NCBI GenBank assembly: GCA_030427825.1
Contig: JAUICO010000016.1
Span: 1 to 55,154, forward strand
DNA length: 55,154 nucleotides
From: a bacterium
GTDB lineage: Bacteria > Myxococcota_A > Bradymonadia > REDH01
Reading direction: 5' to 3'
Positions 16,433-26,900 of the stretch are shown piece by piece. Below the pieces are notes generated by a model, which made no database searches, was not told the origin of the DNA, and saw nothing but the letters and a program-made list of their open reading frames with translations. The translations under genes and the position numbers were made by a program. Position 1 is the stretch's first letter. Each line of letters begins with the position of its first letter.

Positions 16433-19360
16433 TCAGAAGCCGGCTGAGAAGGTCGTGGTTCCTGTGTTTCCCCAGCGGTCTGTGACGCTGACCTCTACAT
16501 CGTAGGTGCCCGGCGCAAGGGCCGGTACCGGAGTCAGGCGCATACGGGTGGTGGGTACGTTGTTGCGACCGCCGGCGGACTCTCCGGCGGTGACGATGGC
16601 GTCGTCCGCCGGAGAGCCGCTGAACAGGATCGCCCCGCCATCGCGAACCGTTACAACAACGCCGTCTCCTTCGATGTCCTCGCCGGAAAAGAGAGGATCT
16701 GGAACACCGGTCGGGACCATGAAGTGACGCATCCGCAGAGAGCCGGTGAGGGCGCCCTGATCCGTGTCGTCATCGCTGATGTTCATCGCTGTCTGGGTGG
16801 GATAGCTGAGCTTCGCAACCACCGTTCCGGCGTCCACAGACGCTTCGATCGCGACTTCGTCGGTCGCTCGAAGCTCGAATGCTGAGCTTTGGGTCGCATA
16901 CGGGACGATGTCGCCGGCCGCGTTCTTGTAGGAGCCGGTTACATCGAATCGATAGATGCCGGTCTCGAAACTCTTGAGCTCCTCCCATCGGACAGCCCAC
17001 ACCCAGTTGCCGTCACGGGGAACAACGCGGGTCGCGATGTAGGGCGAGCGGTTGTCATAGGGCAGGGTATTCGGCAGCACGACCTCAGAGAATCCCCCTT
17101 CGCCGGAGCGCATCAGAGCCACCCGCGGCACCTGCGGTGCCTCTGCCCCGGGGTCTCCGCCGATCCACTCGAAATCTACCGGATCGAAGCGGTGCACCAG
17201 CGCGGGGACATCCAGCAGGACGCTGCCAATGTGCGTGTCTGCGGTCGAATCGATGACAATCGCCTCTTCGATCAGCGGCGAGAACTGTTGCGGGAGCACC
17301 TCGGGGATCGAGGGCGAATAGTCCGCGTCGTCGAGCATGAAGAATGCGTCTACGGCACGCTCAATGAAGAAGTCGCCGAACTTCCAACCCCAGGGTGTGA
17401 GACTGGGCTCATAGCCGCCCTGCAGATAGCTCATCGCGAAGTCGGGATAGTCTTCCGGGGGCTGCGGGGTCGAGATTCCGGGGAAGACCGGAAGCTCGCC
17501 GCGGACATTCGTCGGCGTCAGGTACAGGAGGTGGTCCTGCGCATAGCCGAAGACCCAGGCGGCCAGGGGATCGATACCGTGCACATCGCGCAGGTTGCGA
17601 AGGACCTCCCAGCCCAGCTCCATCGTAATCTCACCCGGCGCGGTGATCGCCGAGAGCCCGTCGATTTCGATCGCGGTCACCTGGCTTCGGGCGAAAATCG
17701 AGGGGTTTCGGTTGTGGGCGAGAAGGCGCACAGACAGACAATCCATGACGCCGGGCTCCATGTAGGTGCTGTAGTCTCGATCATCGAAGGTGCCGCCGCA
17801 CTGAATGGCGCCGGTGGAGTACTCGCCGCCGAGGGGCACCCCCGCCGCACCCTTCCATTCGTCGCGCTCGTACATGTAGTCGTATGTGATCGGGAACCGG
17901 TAGGTCTTAGACGACAACGAGATGTCACTCGATGTTTGGATGGCATCGAGATCGTCCAGAAAGCGGTCGACAATCAACGCCCCGAGTCGTTCGCGGCTGT
18001 GTGGAAAGCTGTGTCCCTGTGTGCCGCCGGCGTGGGACATCGAACCGCCGTTCTCGTTGAGGTAGAGTGCAGGTACATACCGGCCTTCGCGCTCGCTCAA
18101 CGCTGTGCTCAACCCGAACTCTGCACCGCCGCTCATGTCGGTCGTTGCGTAGTTGCTCTCGTTGTCCGTAGCGTGAGACCCGAAACTGAACAGGACGCCG
18201 CGCACGTCGCCGTCCATGTCATCGACACGCATCAGGAGCATGCGGTTGTCATCGAAGGGCGGCGTGGCGTTCCAGCGATCGCGGGCAAACACGTCGTCGG
18301 TATCAAAGGCTTCGATGATGTCCCAACCGAAGCGCGCCGGAGCCTTGTCGTCGATCGCCGCGAGCACCGCATCGACGATGCTCTGCACCTGACCGTCTTC
18401 AACTTCCTGGCGAAACTCGCCTGCACCCAGCACGCCAATACTCACCGCCGTGTCGCGGGGAATTCGCCACAGTCGCGCAGGCCCCGAATGTGTGTGTGTG
18501 GATGAGATCACCAGGCTGTCCCGCCAGTCGATCCCAGTCTCTTCCTGCAGCTGCCGGCACACACGCTCGTGAATGTGTGCGGACGGAAACACGGTCGGCA
18601 TGCGAACAAACACGAGTTCATGCTCGCCGTTATCGAGGAGCGCGGCATCCGCATACAGGCCATCGAAGGAGCCGATCGACGCCTCAAGAACCAGCGCGTA
18701 GCGCCCATCGTTGGAACGGGCGCGGCTGCCGTACCCGCCCAGCGGTACTCCGATCGTAAAGTCCAGGAAGGCTCGGCCGAAGCCTGCCTGAAGTGGCGCC
18801 CGACTGCCCCCGCCCGGCCCCGGCGCGCTGAGGTCACCCTCGAACGCCCGGCAGGAGCCGTAGTCCGTGCAGATCTCGCCGTCCGCGCACTCGCTGTCCA
18901 GCTGGCAGCCGACAACACATGCGCTATCCCGACAGATGCCGAAGCGACCCAGACCCGGCTCGATGGCGTCCAGGTCGCGACCGCAACGGATCCAGTTGTC
19001 CAGGCTTCGACAGAACGGCGCCGGAACGCAGCCGGCGCTCGTGCAGACCTGGTCGGGATCGCAGTCGCCCTGCAGGTCGCATGGGGTCGAGGGGCGGACC
19101 GTGCATACGTCTTCGATGCAGTCCTCACCGTTGCCACAGTCCTCGTCGATGAGACACGGCTCACCGGGTTCCACGTCTGCGTCATCGGCATCATCGGTGG
19201 TGTCCGCGTCGTCGGTGGCGTCACCGATGTCAGCGTCGCGATCTACGTCGTCACCAACGTCGCCGACGTCTGGCCCGGGGTCGTCCCCGCAGGCGACAAC
19301 AAGCGACGCAATCAGCGCGACCAGGCCAAGATAGAGTGAGATGGATCGCAGGTCCTTCAT
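16433..19360 (-). CDS. Neutral/alkaline ceramidase-like lipoprotein with Cys-rich N-terminal region
   Basis: The 975-residue product has a lipobox (VVACG, Cys24), an acidic Asp/Thr spacer, and about 100 residues of Cys-rich repeats (CxxxxDC...GExC) resembling EB-type modules (~residues 65-175). From ~190 the neutral ceramidase-like pattern appears: GFGRAFLDFTIGVPLGGYG, SSTHTHSGPARLW, FGSHATD, YLNENGGSMSH and GYAQDHLLYLTPTN. The His-rich THTHSGP and the GGSMSH position match the zinc and catalytic regions of that family, but substrate is not proven. The C-terminal ~200 residues look like beta-sandwich domains. ATG at 19360 has GAGGA upstream. A surface enzyme acting on foreign sphingolipid-like lipids is plausible. 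Confidence 0.72.
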   Translation of the reverse strand: MKDLRSISLYLGLVALIASLVVACGDDPGPDVGDVGDDVDRDADIGDATDDADTTDDADDADVEPGEPCLIDEDCGNGEDCIEDVCTVRPSTPCDLQGDCDPDQVCTSAGCVPAPFCRSLDNWIRCGRDLDAIEPGLGRFGICRDSACVVGCQLDSECADGEICTDYGSCRAFEGDLSAPGPGGGSRAPLQAGFGRAFLDFTIGVPLGGYGSRARSNDGRYALVLEASIGSFDGLYADAALLDNGEHELVFVRMPTVFPSAHIHERVCRQLQEETGIDWRDSLVISSTHTHSGPARLWRIPRDTAVSIGVLGAGEFRQEVEDGQVQSIVDAVLAAIDDKAPARFGWDIIEAFDTDDVFARDRWNATPPFDDNRMLLMRVDDMDGDVRGVLFSFGSHATDNESNYATTDMSGGAEFGLSTALSEREGRYVPALYLNENGGSMSHAGGTQGHSFPHSRERLGALIVDRFLDDLDAIQTSSDISLSSKTYRFPITYDYMYERDEWKGAAGVPLGGEYSTGAIQCGGTFDDRDYSTYMEPGVMDCLSVRLLAHNRNPSIFARSQVTAIEIDGLSAITAPGEITMELGWEVLRNLRDVHGIDPLAAWVFGYAQDHLLYLTPTNVRGELPVFPGISTPQPPEDYPDFAMSYLQGGYEPSLTPWGWKFGDFFIERAVDAFFMLDDADYSPSIPEVLPQQFSPLIEEAIVIDSTADTHIGSVLLDVPALVHRFDPVDFEWIGGDPGAEAPQVPRVALMRSGEGGFSEVVLPNTLPYDNRSPYIATRVVPRDGNWVWAVRWEELKSFETGIYRFDVTGSYKNAAGDIVPYATQSSAFELRATDEVAIEASVDAGTVVAKLSYPTQTAMNISDDDTDQGALTGSLRMRHFMVPTGVPDPLFSGEDIEGDGVVVTVRDGGAILFSGSPADDAIVTAGESAGGRNNVPTTRMRLTPVPALAPGTYDVEVSVTDRWGNTGTTTFSAGF

Positions 19361-19570
19361 CGATGTCCTCAATGTTCTGGTGAGCGCTGCGCGTCCCCCG
19401 GCAGCGCACCGCGGGCGTTGTACCCTATTGTCGCCGCCGCGTCGCGTGGTCAGCGCCCCATCGAACGCGGCAGCACAAGGCCGCGACGGCGCATCCTCGG
19501 CGCGACCCGCCCGCAGGCAGCATCACTTCGGAGTGCGCCGGCCCGCGAGTGAACTTCGTCGCGTGCGGCT

Positions 19571-20773
19571 CTAGATCTTCACCGTGTTGCAGCCGAACGC
19601 GATCTCGAGCTCGCCCTCGATATCTCCGCACGCTGACGAGCAGATGTTGATCGTCGTCGGCGCGGCGGGGTTGTCATAGTACCAGGCCTGCTGTCCGCTG
19701 CAGAACTCGACGCCGTCGACGGCCGGCAACAGTGTGCGGTTGCTGAAAGTGTCGGTGTAGTAGACGTTCACGAGCTCCGGGTTGAACTCCTGGCCTTCGC
19801 CGAAGGTCGGGATCGCATAACCGCAGGGGATGATCGCGCCATCGACAACACTGTCCTGGATCGCCTGGAAGATGGGACCCCAGTTGGATGAGCAGACGTC
19901 GGCGATCACGCCACCGGTCTGGTTGGCGAGGGTCTGGTAGACCGTGCCGACTTCGACGCCGCAGGTGCTGCCGTTGACCTGAATAATGCCGTGGACGGTA
20001 TAGTCGCCGAATCCGGGCGCCGGCAGCGCAGCCATAGCGTTGTTGAATGCTGAAGCGCTCATCGACGACTGATCGTCAGTCACGACGATGATGTGCTTCT
20101 TGGCGCCGTCTCGAAGTGCCTGTGAATAGAAGATGTAATTCTCGCTCAACACCTGCAGCGCGTCCGTGCTGTATACCGGCAGGTGCGGATGCAGGAAGGT
20201 CGGGTTGTTCGCGGTGTCCGGACAGCCCGGGCTGCCCGAGAGCGGCGGCGGAACGCAGACGGGGAAGTAGTCGCCGCCATTCGGGCAATCCGGATCGAAG
20301 ATTCCGCAGCTGAAGTCGTGATGCGAAGCGATCATGACCACCGCGTAGTCGATACCGGAACTCCCGATGAAGTTGGCGAAATCGTTGATGCTGTCCTCGA
20401 CGATCGCCGCCTCGTCAGTCATCGATCCGGAGGTGTCGATGGCCCAGATGATGTCCGCAGGGCGCAGGGCGCCGTCTGCGGTCACGGCGATCTCTTCGCA
20501 GACTTCGGTGGTGTCACCGCCGCCGGTATCCGTGTTCCCGGTGTCATTGCCGCCCGTGTCGTTGCCACCGGTATCTGTGTTCCCGGTGTCATTGCCACCG
20601 GTATCCGTGTTCCCGGTGTCCGTACCGCCCGTGTCATTATTGCCGGTGTCCTGGCGACCCGTATCAACCGGTCGGCCACCGGTGTCGGTGCTCTCGTCTC
20701 CAGAAGATGCACAGGCGCCGAACGTGGCGACGATGGCAGCGCAGAACGCGATGCGAAGGGTGCGAGCGGTCAT
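19571..20773 (-). CDS. von Willebrand factor A domain lipoprotein with DTGG repeat linker
   Basis: The 400-residue product has a lipoprotein signal (FGACASS), a ~60-residue linker of repeated DTGGNDTGN-type units, then a VWA domain opening IIWAIDTSGSMTDEA, a complete DxSxS metal-ion-dependent adhesion site. Cysteines in the later part (CGIFDPDCP, CVPPP, SCGDIEGE) suggest disulfides outside the cell. VWA proteins of this kind bind ligands through a divalent metal. The ATG at 20773 has GGGGAG upstream; an in-frame start at 20854 would add a non-signal leader. It precedes the ceramidase-like gene on the same strand with about 210 bases between. Confidence 0.82.
   Translation of the reverse strand: MTARTLRIAFCAAIVATFGACASSGDESTDTGGRPVDTGRQDTGNNDTGGTDTGNTDTGGNDTGNTDTGGNDTGGNDTGNTDTGGGDTTEVCEEIAVTADGALRPADIIWAIDTSGSMTDEAAIVEDSINDFANFIGSSGIDYAVVMIASHHDFSCGIFDPDCPNGGDYFPVCVPPPLSGSPGCPDTANNPTFLHPHLPVYSTDALQVLSENYIFYSQALRDGAKKHIIVVTDDQSSMSASAFNNAMAALPAPGFGDYTVHGIIQVNGSTCGVEVGTVYQTLANQTGGVIADVCSSNWGPIFQAIQDSVVDGAIIPCGYAIPTFGEGQEFNPELVNVYYTDTFSNRTLLPAVDGVEFCSGQQAWYYDNPAAPTTINICSSACGDIEGELEIAFGCNTVKI
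20515..20690 (-). repeat. Asp-Thr-Gly-Gly-coding tandem repeat
   Basis: Near-identical 15- and 30-base units (ggtatccgtgttcccggtgt type on the + strand) repeat here and encode the DTGG/DTGN linker of the VWA lipoprotein. High identity between neighbouring units suggests recent expansion or slippage. Confidence 0.85.
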
Positions 20774-20861
20774 TCTTGTCTCCCCAAACGATGGATTCCG
20801 GTGACCGCATAGCCGATCATTGCAGCCGCCACCAGTCGCAACGTGGAGAAGCACCTCTGCT

Positions 20862-21773
20862 TCACCCTTCCGTCACCGCTGTCCCTGCGTCGTCGGGGGC
20901 CGGCAACTCCCGCCGAAACGGCGCCGCCAGGTGATCAAAGAAGTTCACCCGAGTCAGCCACGCCGGCAGACCCACGTCGCGCATTCGCGCTTCGCCGGTG
21001 GGCAACAGCCAGGTCCCTGCGAGGTGATCCCACAACGCGATGTTGCTGCCGAAGTTGTGGGCGGACTCGGCTTCGTCGACGCTGTGATGAAAGCGGTGCA
21101 GCTCGGGACCCATCAGCAGCAGATTCAGCAGGCCGATACGAAACCGGATGTTCGAGTGCTGCAACATCCCGTTCGACGCCGTGAACACCGCGAGGGCAAC
21201 GAGCACCTCGGCGGGGGCCCCGAGCACGATCAGCGGTGCGGTCTGGGCCAGGTAGATGAGCGCCGTGTTCACCGGATGACTGCGCCCCGACGCAAGAATA
21301 TGCATTCTCTCGGAGCTGTGATGCAGCGAGTGAAAACGCCACAAGAATGCGCTGTGGTGCATCCATCGGTGGACCGCCCAGGTTCCGGCGTCAGCGATCA
21401 ACAGAGCGAGCAGCAGCTGAAGCGCAATGTGTGTCTCCGGCCAGAAGATCACTTCGTGCGATCCACTGAGCGCAGCGGCGACACCCGTCGCCACAGCAAG
21501 AAGCGCCAGCTCGGTCAGGCGGGAGACGGTCCCGGTCGAAAACACATAGTGCAGCAGATCAACCGCAAGCTCCTTTCGCCAGGAGCGCCAGTCGTCCCGA
21601 AACGCGAGCACACGCTGCATGAAGAGCATACAGACACCGACACCGCCGATCGCTATCGCCGCCGAGATGCCCGGCGGAACCCCGTTGCGATAGATGACAA
21701 TCGAAACATACACCGGAACAATCAAACAGCTCAGGTAGGTCAGGGACCAGAGTGCCTGTCGTAGACTGTTCAT
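20862..21773 (-). CDS. Sterol desaturase / fatty acid hydroxylase superfamily membrane protein
   Basis: The 303-residue protein has four or five hydrophobic segments and the di-iron His clusters of the superfamily in order: HRWMHH, FHSLHHS, and HRFHHS. These enzymes hydroxylate or desaturate lipids in the membrane using O2. The DNAxxHNFG-like region appears as SAHNFGSNIALWDHLAGTW, which closes the family pattern. ATG at 21773 has GGGAGG just upstream; upstream in-frame codons encode a non-membrane leader. The substrate is unknown; nearby lipid-active genes make a lipid role likely. Confidence 0.87.
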   Translation of the reverse strand: MNSLRQALWSLTYLSCLIVPVYVSIVIYRNGVPPGISAAIAIGGVGVCMLFMQRVLAFRDDWRSWRKELAVDLLHYVFSTGTVSRLTELALLAVATGVAAALSGSHEVIFWPETHIALQLLLALLIADAGTWAVHRWMHHSAFLWRFHSLHHSSERMHILASGRSHPVNTALIYLAQTAPLIVLGAPAEVLVALAVFTASNGMLQHSNIRFRIGLLNLLLMGPELHRFHHSVDEAESAHNFGSNIALWDHLAGTWLLPTGEARMRDVGLPAWLTRVNFFDHLAAPFRRELPAPDDAGTAVTEG

Positions 21774-21989
21774 GTTCACCTCCCTGCGGGCCGAGCACCT
21801 GGATGGCAACTCGGCGACAGCAAGCGGCGGACAACCCTGTATTTTCCCTACTCTGCGTTCCAGTGCGGCACACGCCGCCTGCCTTAAAGGTAGGCACGAT
21901 CGCCAAACACCGCAACACAACGCCGGCGATCTGCTGAGTCATCGAAGACGGGCATTGTCGGTGAGTTGCGAGGGTGCTTGCTTGGCGAT

Positions 21990-22240
21990 CTGCACTACCG
22001 CCCTGCGGGTTCTGCTTCGCAGAATCCTCGGTTGCTCCTCGCGCACCGCCAAAGGGCTATCGCCCTCTGGACACCCATCGGAAAGCTATGCTTTCCGAAG
22101 TCTTGAGATGACATTCGGCGGCATGAAGGTTCTCCCGACTTCACATCCCTGACAGGATCCCCAGCGAGGAATGCGCGGCATTCCGCCGGGGTATCCGGGG
22201 GCGAGAGCCCCCGGACAGAGCGCGAGACAGCGTCTCGCAC
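21990..22240 (+). repeat. Composite hairpin repeat, copy A
   Basis: A string of inverted repeats: TTCTGC/GCAGAA (22010-22024, 3-nt loop), CCAAAGGGC/GCCCTCTGG (22049-22070 region, one mismatch), CGGAAAGC-TAT-GCTTTCCG (22079-22097), GGAATGC-GCG-GCATTCC (22168-22184), TCCGGGGGC-GAGA-GCCCCCGGA (22194-22215) and GCGAGAC-AGC-GTCTCGC (22222-22238). The GGAAAGC, G-run/C-run and GCGAGAC hairpins recur in the same order in copies B (inverted) and C. The last hairpin is 12 bases past the stop of the HgdB-like gene. Apart from these repeats I see no gene between 21774 and 22249. Confidence 0.85.
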
Positions 22241-22249
22241 ACCCAAGAC

Positions 22250-23905
22250 TCACGCAACAGCTCCCAGTTGGCGTTTCGCCCAACGAAGCATCGTGCGGCG
22301 GGGGTTCTTGATGGCTCCTGCCAGCGCCACGTTGTCTGCGGCCGTGGTCGTGTAGCGGTGCGGTGCGCGGAAGAGGGGGCTGCGCAGCACTCGGCTGCTG
22401 TTGATAAACCGGCGCGCCTCATCGACGCTGATCCCGTACTCAGCTTCTGCCTCGGCGACCTCTTTGCGGGCGGCCGCGCGCGCCTTGAAGAGGGCCATCT
22501 GCACGCGGCTGTAGACGTTGACGGCGCCGTCACCGCTGGTTTCGATCGGCAGGTACAGGGCTTCGGGGTAGCGCTCGGTGACGATGCTCTGGATACCATC
22601 CGAGACCGCCGACGAAGGCATACACCCGAAGGGTTTCACGCTCAGCGTCATCGTCGACTTCTTCTTCTCAGTGTTCACGATCAACTTGCCGACTTCCATG
22701 TGGCCTTCGCCGCCACGCACGTCGTTGTTGTAGTAGGCGCGCGCCTCGCGGGCGTACTCCCACATGTCGGGCAGATGGTATCCGTGCAGGCCGACCAGGT
22801 TGGCGATGGATTGGAAGATGCCGCGCACAGCGATCTCGGCGCCTGCGAGCTGTGCGATCTTCTTCGCCGGCTCCTTGTTGATCAGCCCGCGCCGCCCACC
22901 GTCGTGCTCGCGCAGCATCAGCCGATGTTTGGTATCGCGCACGTTCTCCCAGACCATGAAGAGCAACCACGCGGTCAGCAGCTGAATGTCGACTTCAGCG
23001 CCTTCGGACTCAAGGAAGCGCTGCATCTTGTAGTTGCCGTCGCCTTCGGTTGTCATCGCCCAGAACTCGCCGATGAGGGCGACCTTCGGCTTGATGCGAG
23101 TGCGGTCTACGGGGATCGCAGCAAACTCCCGACGGCATTTCCAGAGCGCCGAGATGATGCTCGTCTGCGACGATAGCGCGTCGATGCAGAGCTGCTTGCT
23201 TCGTTCGAGGGCCGCATCCGTGGCGCCCTCTTCGACTTCGTACGGGCGAACGCGGTAGGTCAGCGCGTTGAGCGCGTCCGCGACCAGCAGCGCCTTGACC
23301 AGGCCGATGAAGAAGGGCGGCGTGAACTCCAGACCCGCGCCTTCCCCCGTCGCCTGCTTCAAACCGCCCTGCTGCTGAAAGAGCATGACGCGAAAACCCT
23401 CGAAGCCTGCATCGCGCAGTGCTTTTCGATACTCCGTAACGTACATGCCGAAGCGGCAGGGCCCGCAGGCGCCGGCGGTGAGGAAGATGTAGCTGTTGTT
23501 GATCTCTTCGACCGTCATCCCCTCATCGCGGCGTTCGCTGAGGAACTTCACCAGGTTGCCCACACCGAAGTAGGTGGGATTGCATTGCCCGCGGTTGCCG
23601 AACTCTTTGCCGAAGCGCAGCGCGTCTGTGTCCGGCACGTCGAGATGATCGACGGTGTAGCCCAGCCCGCTGATCGCGGCGACGACGAGCTGATCGTGGG
23701 CGAGGGTAAGGCCCGAGACCAGGATTGTTGTGTGCTCTCGCTGTGACTCGGTGAAAGCACCGGGCATCTGCTCGACGTACTGCTCGTGTGTTTGCTCTTC
23801 GAGTCCAAGGCGCTCACGCTCCTCGCGTTCAAAGCGCGCCAGTTCTTCAGCGATGTTGAAGTCACCGTCCTCGAAGAGTCCTTCGTCCATGATATTGTCA
23901 TCCAT
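22250..23905 (-). CDS. 2-hydroxyglutaryl-CoA dehydratase D-component-like protein (HgdB family)
   Basis: This 551-residue protein resembles the HgdB/benzoyl-CoA reductase-like subunits that hold a [4Fe-4S] cluster and receive electrons from an ATP-driven activator. Candidate cluster cysteines lie in TAGACGPCRFG (~residues 150) and FGCMPSSAVS (~440), with another in RGQCNPTYFG (~108). PFFIGLVKALLVADALNAL and KPKVALIGEFWAM fit the family. It starts four bases after the activase stop, so the two are one operon and probably one complex. The reaction (dehydration of a 2-hydroxyacyl-CoA or another radical CoA-ester step) is inferred from the family; the true substrate is unknown. Confidence 0.8.
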   Translation of the reverse strand: MDDNIMDEGLFEDGDFNIAEELARFEREERERLGLEEQTHEQYVEQMPGAFTESQREHTTILVSGLTLAHDQLVVAAISGLGYTVDHLDVPDTDALRFGKEFGNRGQCNPTYFGVGNLVKFLSERRDEGMTVEEINNSYIFLTAGACGPCRFGMYVTEYRKALRDAGFEGFRVMLFQQQGGLKQATGEGAGLEFTPPFFIGLVKALLVADALNALTYRVRPYEVEEGATDAALERSKQLCIDALSSQTSIISALWKCRREFAAIPVDRTRIKPKVALIGEFWAMTTEGDGNYKMQRFLESEGAEVDIQLLTAWLLFMVWENVRDTKHRLMLREHDGGRRGLINKEPAKKIAQLAGAEIAVRGIFQSIANLVGLHGYHLPDMWEYAREARAYYNNDVRGGEGHMEVGKLIVNTEKKKSTMTLSVKPFGCMPSSAVSDGIQSIVTERYPEALYLPIETSGDGAVNVYSRVQMALFKARAAARKEVAEAEAEYGISVDEARRFINSSRVLRSPLFRAPHRYTTTAADNVALAGAIKNPRRTMLRWAKRQLGAVA

Positions 23906-23909
23906 TTGC

Positions 23910-26900
23910 TTACTCCGCGGGCTGAATCGGTTGGGCGTAATCGCGAATGTCGAAAGTGGGTTCCGCGCCTGACGCGTCTCCGGCGGTCGCGTGTGAGGTC
24001 GAGTTGTCCTCGCTCAGTTTCGACGCACACTGCCGGCGCATCTCGAGCAGCCGGGCGGGGACACGGCCTCCCGCGGCACGAATCTGACTGATCTTCTCGT
24101 CAATGAGTGACAGGCGCTTCTCTTCCACGCGGCGCGCCAGCTCTCGGCGGGCAACAGCGCGATCCTCGAGCTGCTCCTGCAACAGACCCAGGCGATGTGC
24201 GAAGGTCTTTACGCGAATTTTGATCGAGCCCGTCGGCTTGTTTGCATCCACATCGTGTAACGCGGAGTACGGCGTCGCAGACGCGTTAATGATGTCGTCG
24301 ATCAGGCCGTAGGTAGGCGGATCGTGTCCGCACTTGAAGCTGGAGAGGTCGATCACCGCGAGGTTGGGGTGTCTCGCTGCGAATCGCGCAGCCCACACCT
24401 TCATCGCCGAATTCGAGCTGTAGTTCTCAGGCCACACTTCCTGAATCGAGAGGGCATGGTCGATGGCCCCCGACTCCAACTCCGGGCCGAAGTATCGCGC
24501 CAGCCAACCGACGTCCTTGGGAATGGAACGCATCGACAGCACCGGGAATCCCAGCACCTGAAACTCGTCCATGATGCTGTGATTGATGCCCGGGTCATTG
24601 TGGTAGGGGCGACCGAGCAGGAGCAGACCCACCTCGTCGTTCTCTTCCAGCGATTCGATCAACTTCCGCCCGCGCTCTTCCATCCGGCGGTCGAAGTCTT
24701 CGAGAGCCGCCCAGGCCTGTGCCACAGCAAAGTCGCTTTCGTCTTCGGTGAGAGCAAGCACCCCTTCGAAGGCTTCAAACATCTGGCGCTTGAGCAGGTT
24801 GCGCTCGTCGAAATTGATCGCGGGCGCCAGGTACTCGATGCCCCGCGACGCAAAGAAGTCGACTTCTTTGGTAAAGGCGGCCCGAATCACGTCCGGTGAG
24901 CCTGCGACAATCGGACATGCGGTGTTATCCATGACACCGACCAGCGGTGACGGGACATGGGTGATCGTCGGAAAGAAGATGTAGTCGAGAGGTCGACCTG
25001 TGTGCTTGTTCATGAGCAGGTCGTGGATGTGCGCCTGACACACTTTTGCCGGGAAGCAGGGGTCGACGGACCCATAGCGGCCCCCGGCCATGAACATCTC
25101 TTCGCTGGTCTCGTCGCTGAACACGATGTTCCGCATTCCCACACCGAGGGTCTCCAGGTAGGTGCGGAAGAATGGCGCAGTGCTCCAGAGATTCAGCACC
25201 CGTGGGATACCAATGCGCACCCTTGAGCGCAGGTCCGCCGCCGCCTCCGGAGCGCGCACGAAGCCGCGTTTCACTTTCCTGCGCGCTGTTCTGTGAAAGA
25301 GACCGCGCGTGGTCTCTATGTCGTCGATCAGCGCACCGTCGGCCGGCAGCGGCTCCGGGGTGTAGAACTGACGGAACGCGAGCTTCGCCTCGTATTCGAC
25401 CAGGTTGGGATAGTGCCGCTTCAGTCCTGCGCGCTTCTTCTGCAGGATCTTCAGGGCCTCCATGCTCTCGACGGTTCCCTTCTCACAAGAGAAGCCGCTG
25501 ATGTAGCGGCTCGTGTTGCCCTCAGGCGTTACCGTGTCGATGAAGCTGCGGCTGCACTCGTTCTCGCAGAAGTGACAGCGCGTGCTCTCATCGTTGGTGG
25601 TGGAGTACTCAAGATTGATCGCAGATTCGATGCCGATGAAGGTCGTCGATTGTTTGCGCGCGACCACACGCAGAGTCTCCATCGCGGCGCCGATGGCGCC
25701 CGCTTCGCCGCAGTGCGGGTGGAGCAGCACCTCGGCGTCAGGAACCCGCTCTTTGATGTAGTCGACCTGCGCCTTGAGGGCGGCCTCGTTTCGTTGGGTG
25801 CCGCCCTGCAATACAAAGCGGGTACCGAGCGCGGACATGCGTGGGATCTGCACAACATACTGCCACACATTCTTCGGCAGGACCTGCGCCAGCCCCGAGA
25901 GCAGCTCTTCCTTGGAGTAGCCCTCTTTCTGAAAATTCACACGGTCGCTGTCGAGGAAGACGGCGCAACCGTAGCTGAACTTTGGAGACAGCTCAGCGCC
26001 GAATGCGTTCGCCGCATACTCCGTCACAGGGATGCCGAACTGGTCAGCCATCGCCTGCAACATCATCCCGTTACCGGCAGAACACTGATTCGAGAGCTTG
26101 AAGCTTCGAATGTCGTTGTTCTTCATGAACAGGACCTTGATGTCCTGTCCGCCGATGTCGCAGACCACATCAACGTCTTCGAAGAAGTGCACGGCGCTCA
26201 TCATGTGCGCCACGGTTTCCACAATGTTCACGTCGGACTTGAGCGATTCCTCCAACACATCTGCCGCATATCCGGTGGCGCCGAAGCCGATGACTTCCAG
26301 GGTAGCGCCCTGATCACACACGAAGTCGCGCATGTCGGCCATCAGCTCCTTCGTGTCCTGGATCGGGTTCCCCTTCGAAAGCACATAGTGCTTGCTCAGA
26401 ATGCGCCCGTCTTCGCCAACCAACACACACTTCGACGAGGTGCTTCCACCGTCGAGTCCGATCACTGCGCGCACCACTTCGCCCGGCTCAAATGTCGCCG
26501 GCACAAAATCCTGCGTCCGATAGCTCGAATAGAAAGCCTCGAGCTCGGCGGTTGTTTGGATGAGCGGCGGGCCTGCCGACGCACCCAGCTGCGCCTTGCG
26601 GCCATGGTCGATGAACTCGCGGAGCGCGTCGAGCCCCTCGAAGACGCCGATGTTGTCCGATTCGAGTACCGCCTGCATCACCGCGCCGTAGGCAGCGTAG
26701 TAGAGGCTGTTGTCCGGGACGACGATCAGCTCTTCGATGGGCAGATCCGGAACCTCATACTCACGCGAGACCCAGGTCTCCGGAATGCGCAGTCGCCAGG
26801 CCTGCTGCAGGAACGGCAGATAGGTGTTTGGTCCGCCGAGCAGTACGACTTTGTGTCTGAGAGTATTGCCTCGGGTGAGCACGGAGAGGTTCTGTGCGAC

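Noticed and set aside
16889..18505. 538-codon plus-strand frame opposite the ceramidase-like gene
   Set aside because: Antisense shadow; composition (Arg, His, Gly, Val) is typical of reverse-frame translation of the real gene.
20515..20690. CRISPR-like regular repeat
   Set aside because: Units are codon-periodic, lie inside a coding frame and have no unique spacers; they encode a DTGG linker.
21990..22240. CRISPR array or simple terminator as explanation for the hairpin cluster
   Set aside because: Hairpins differ in sequence within the cluster and lack regular spacers; the same ordered set recurs at two other sites in both orientations, which a lone terminator would not explain.
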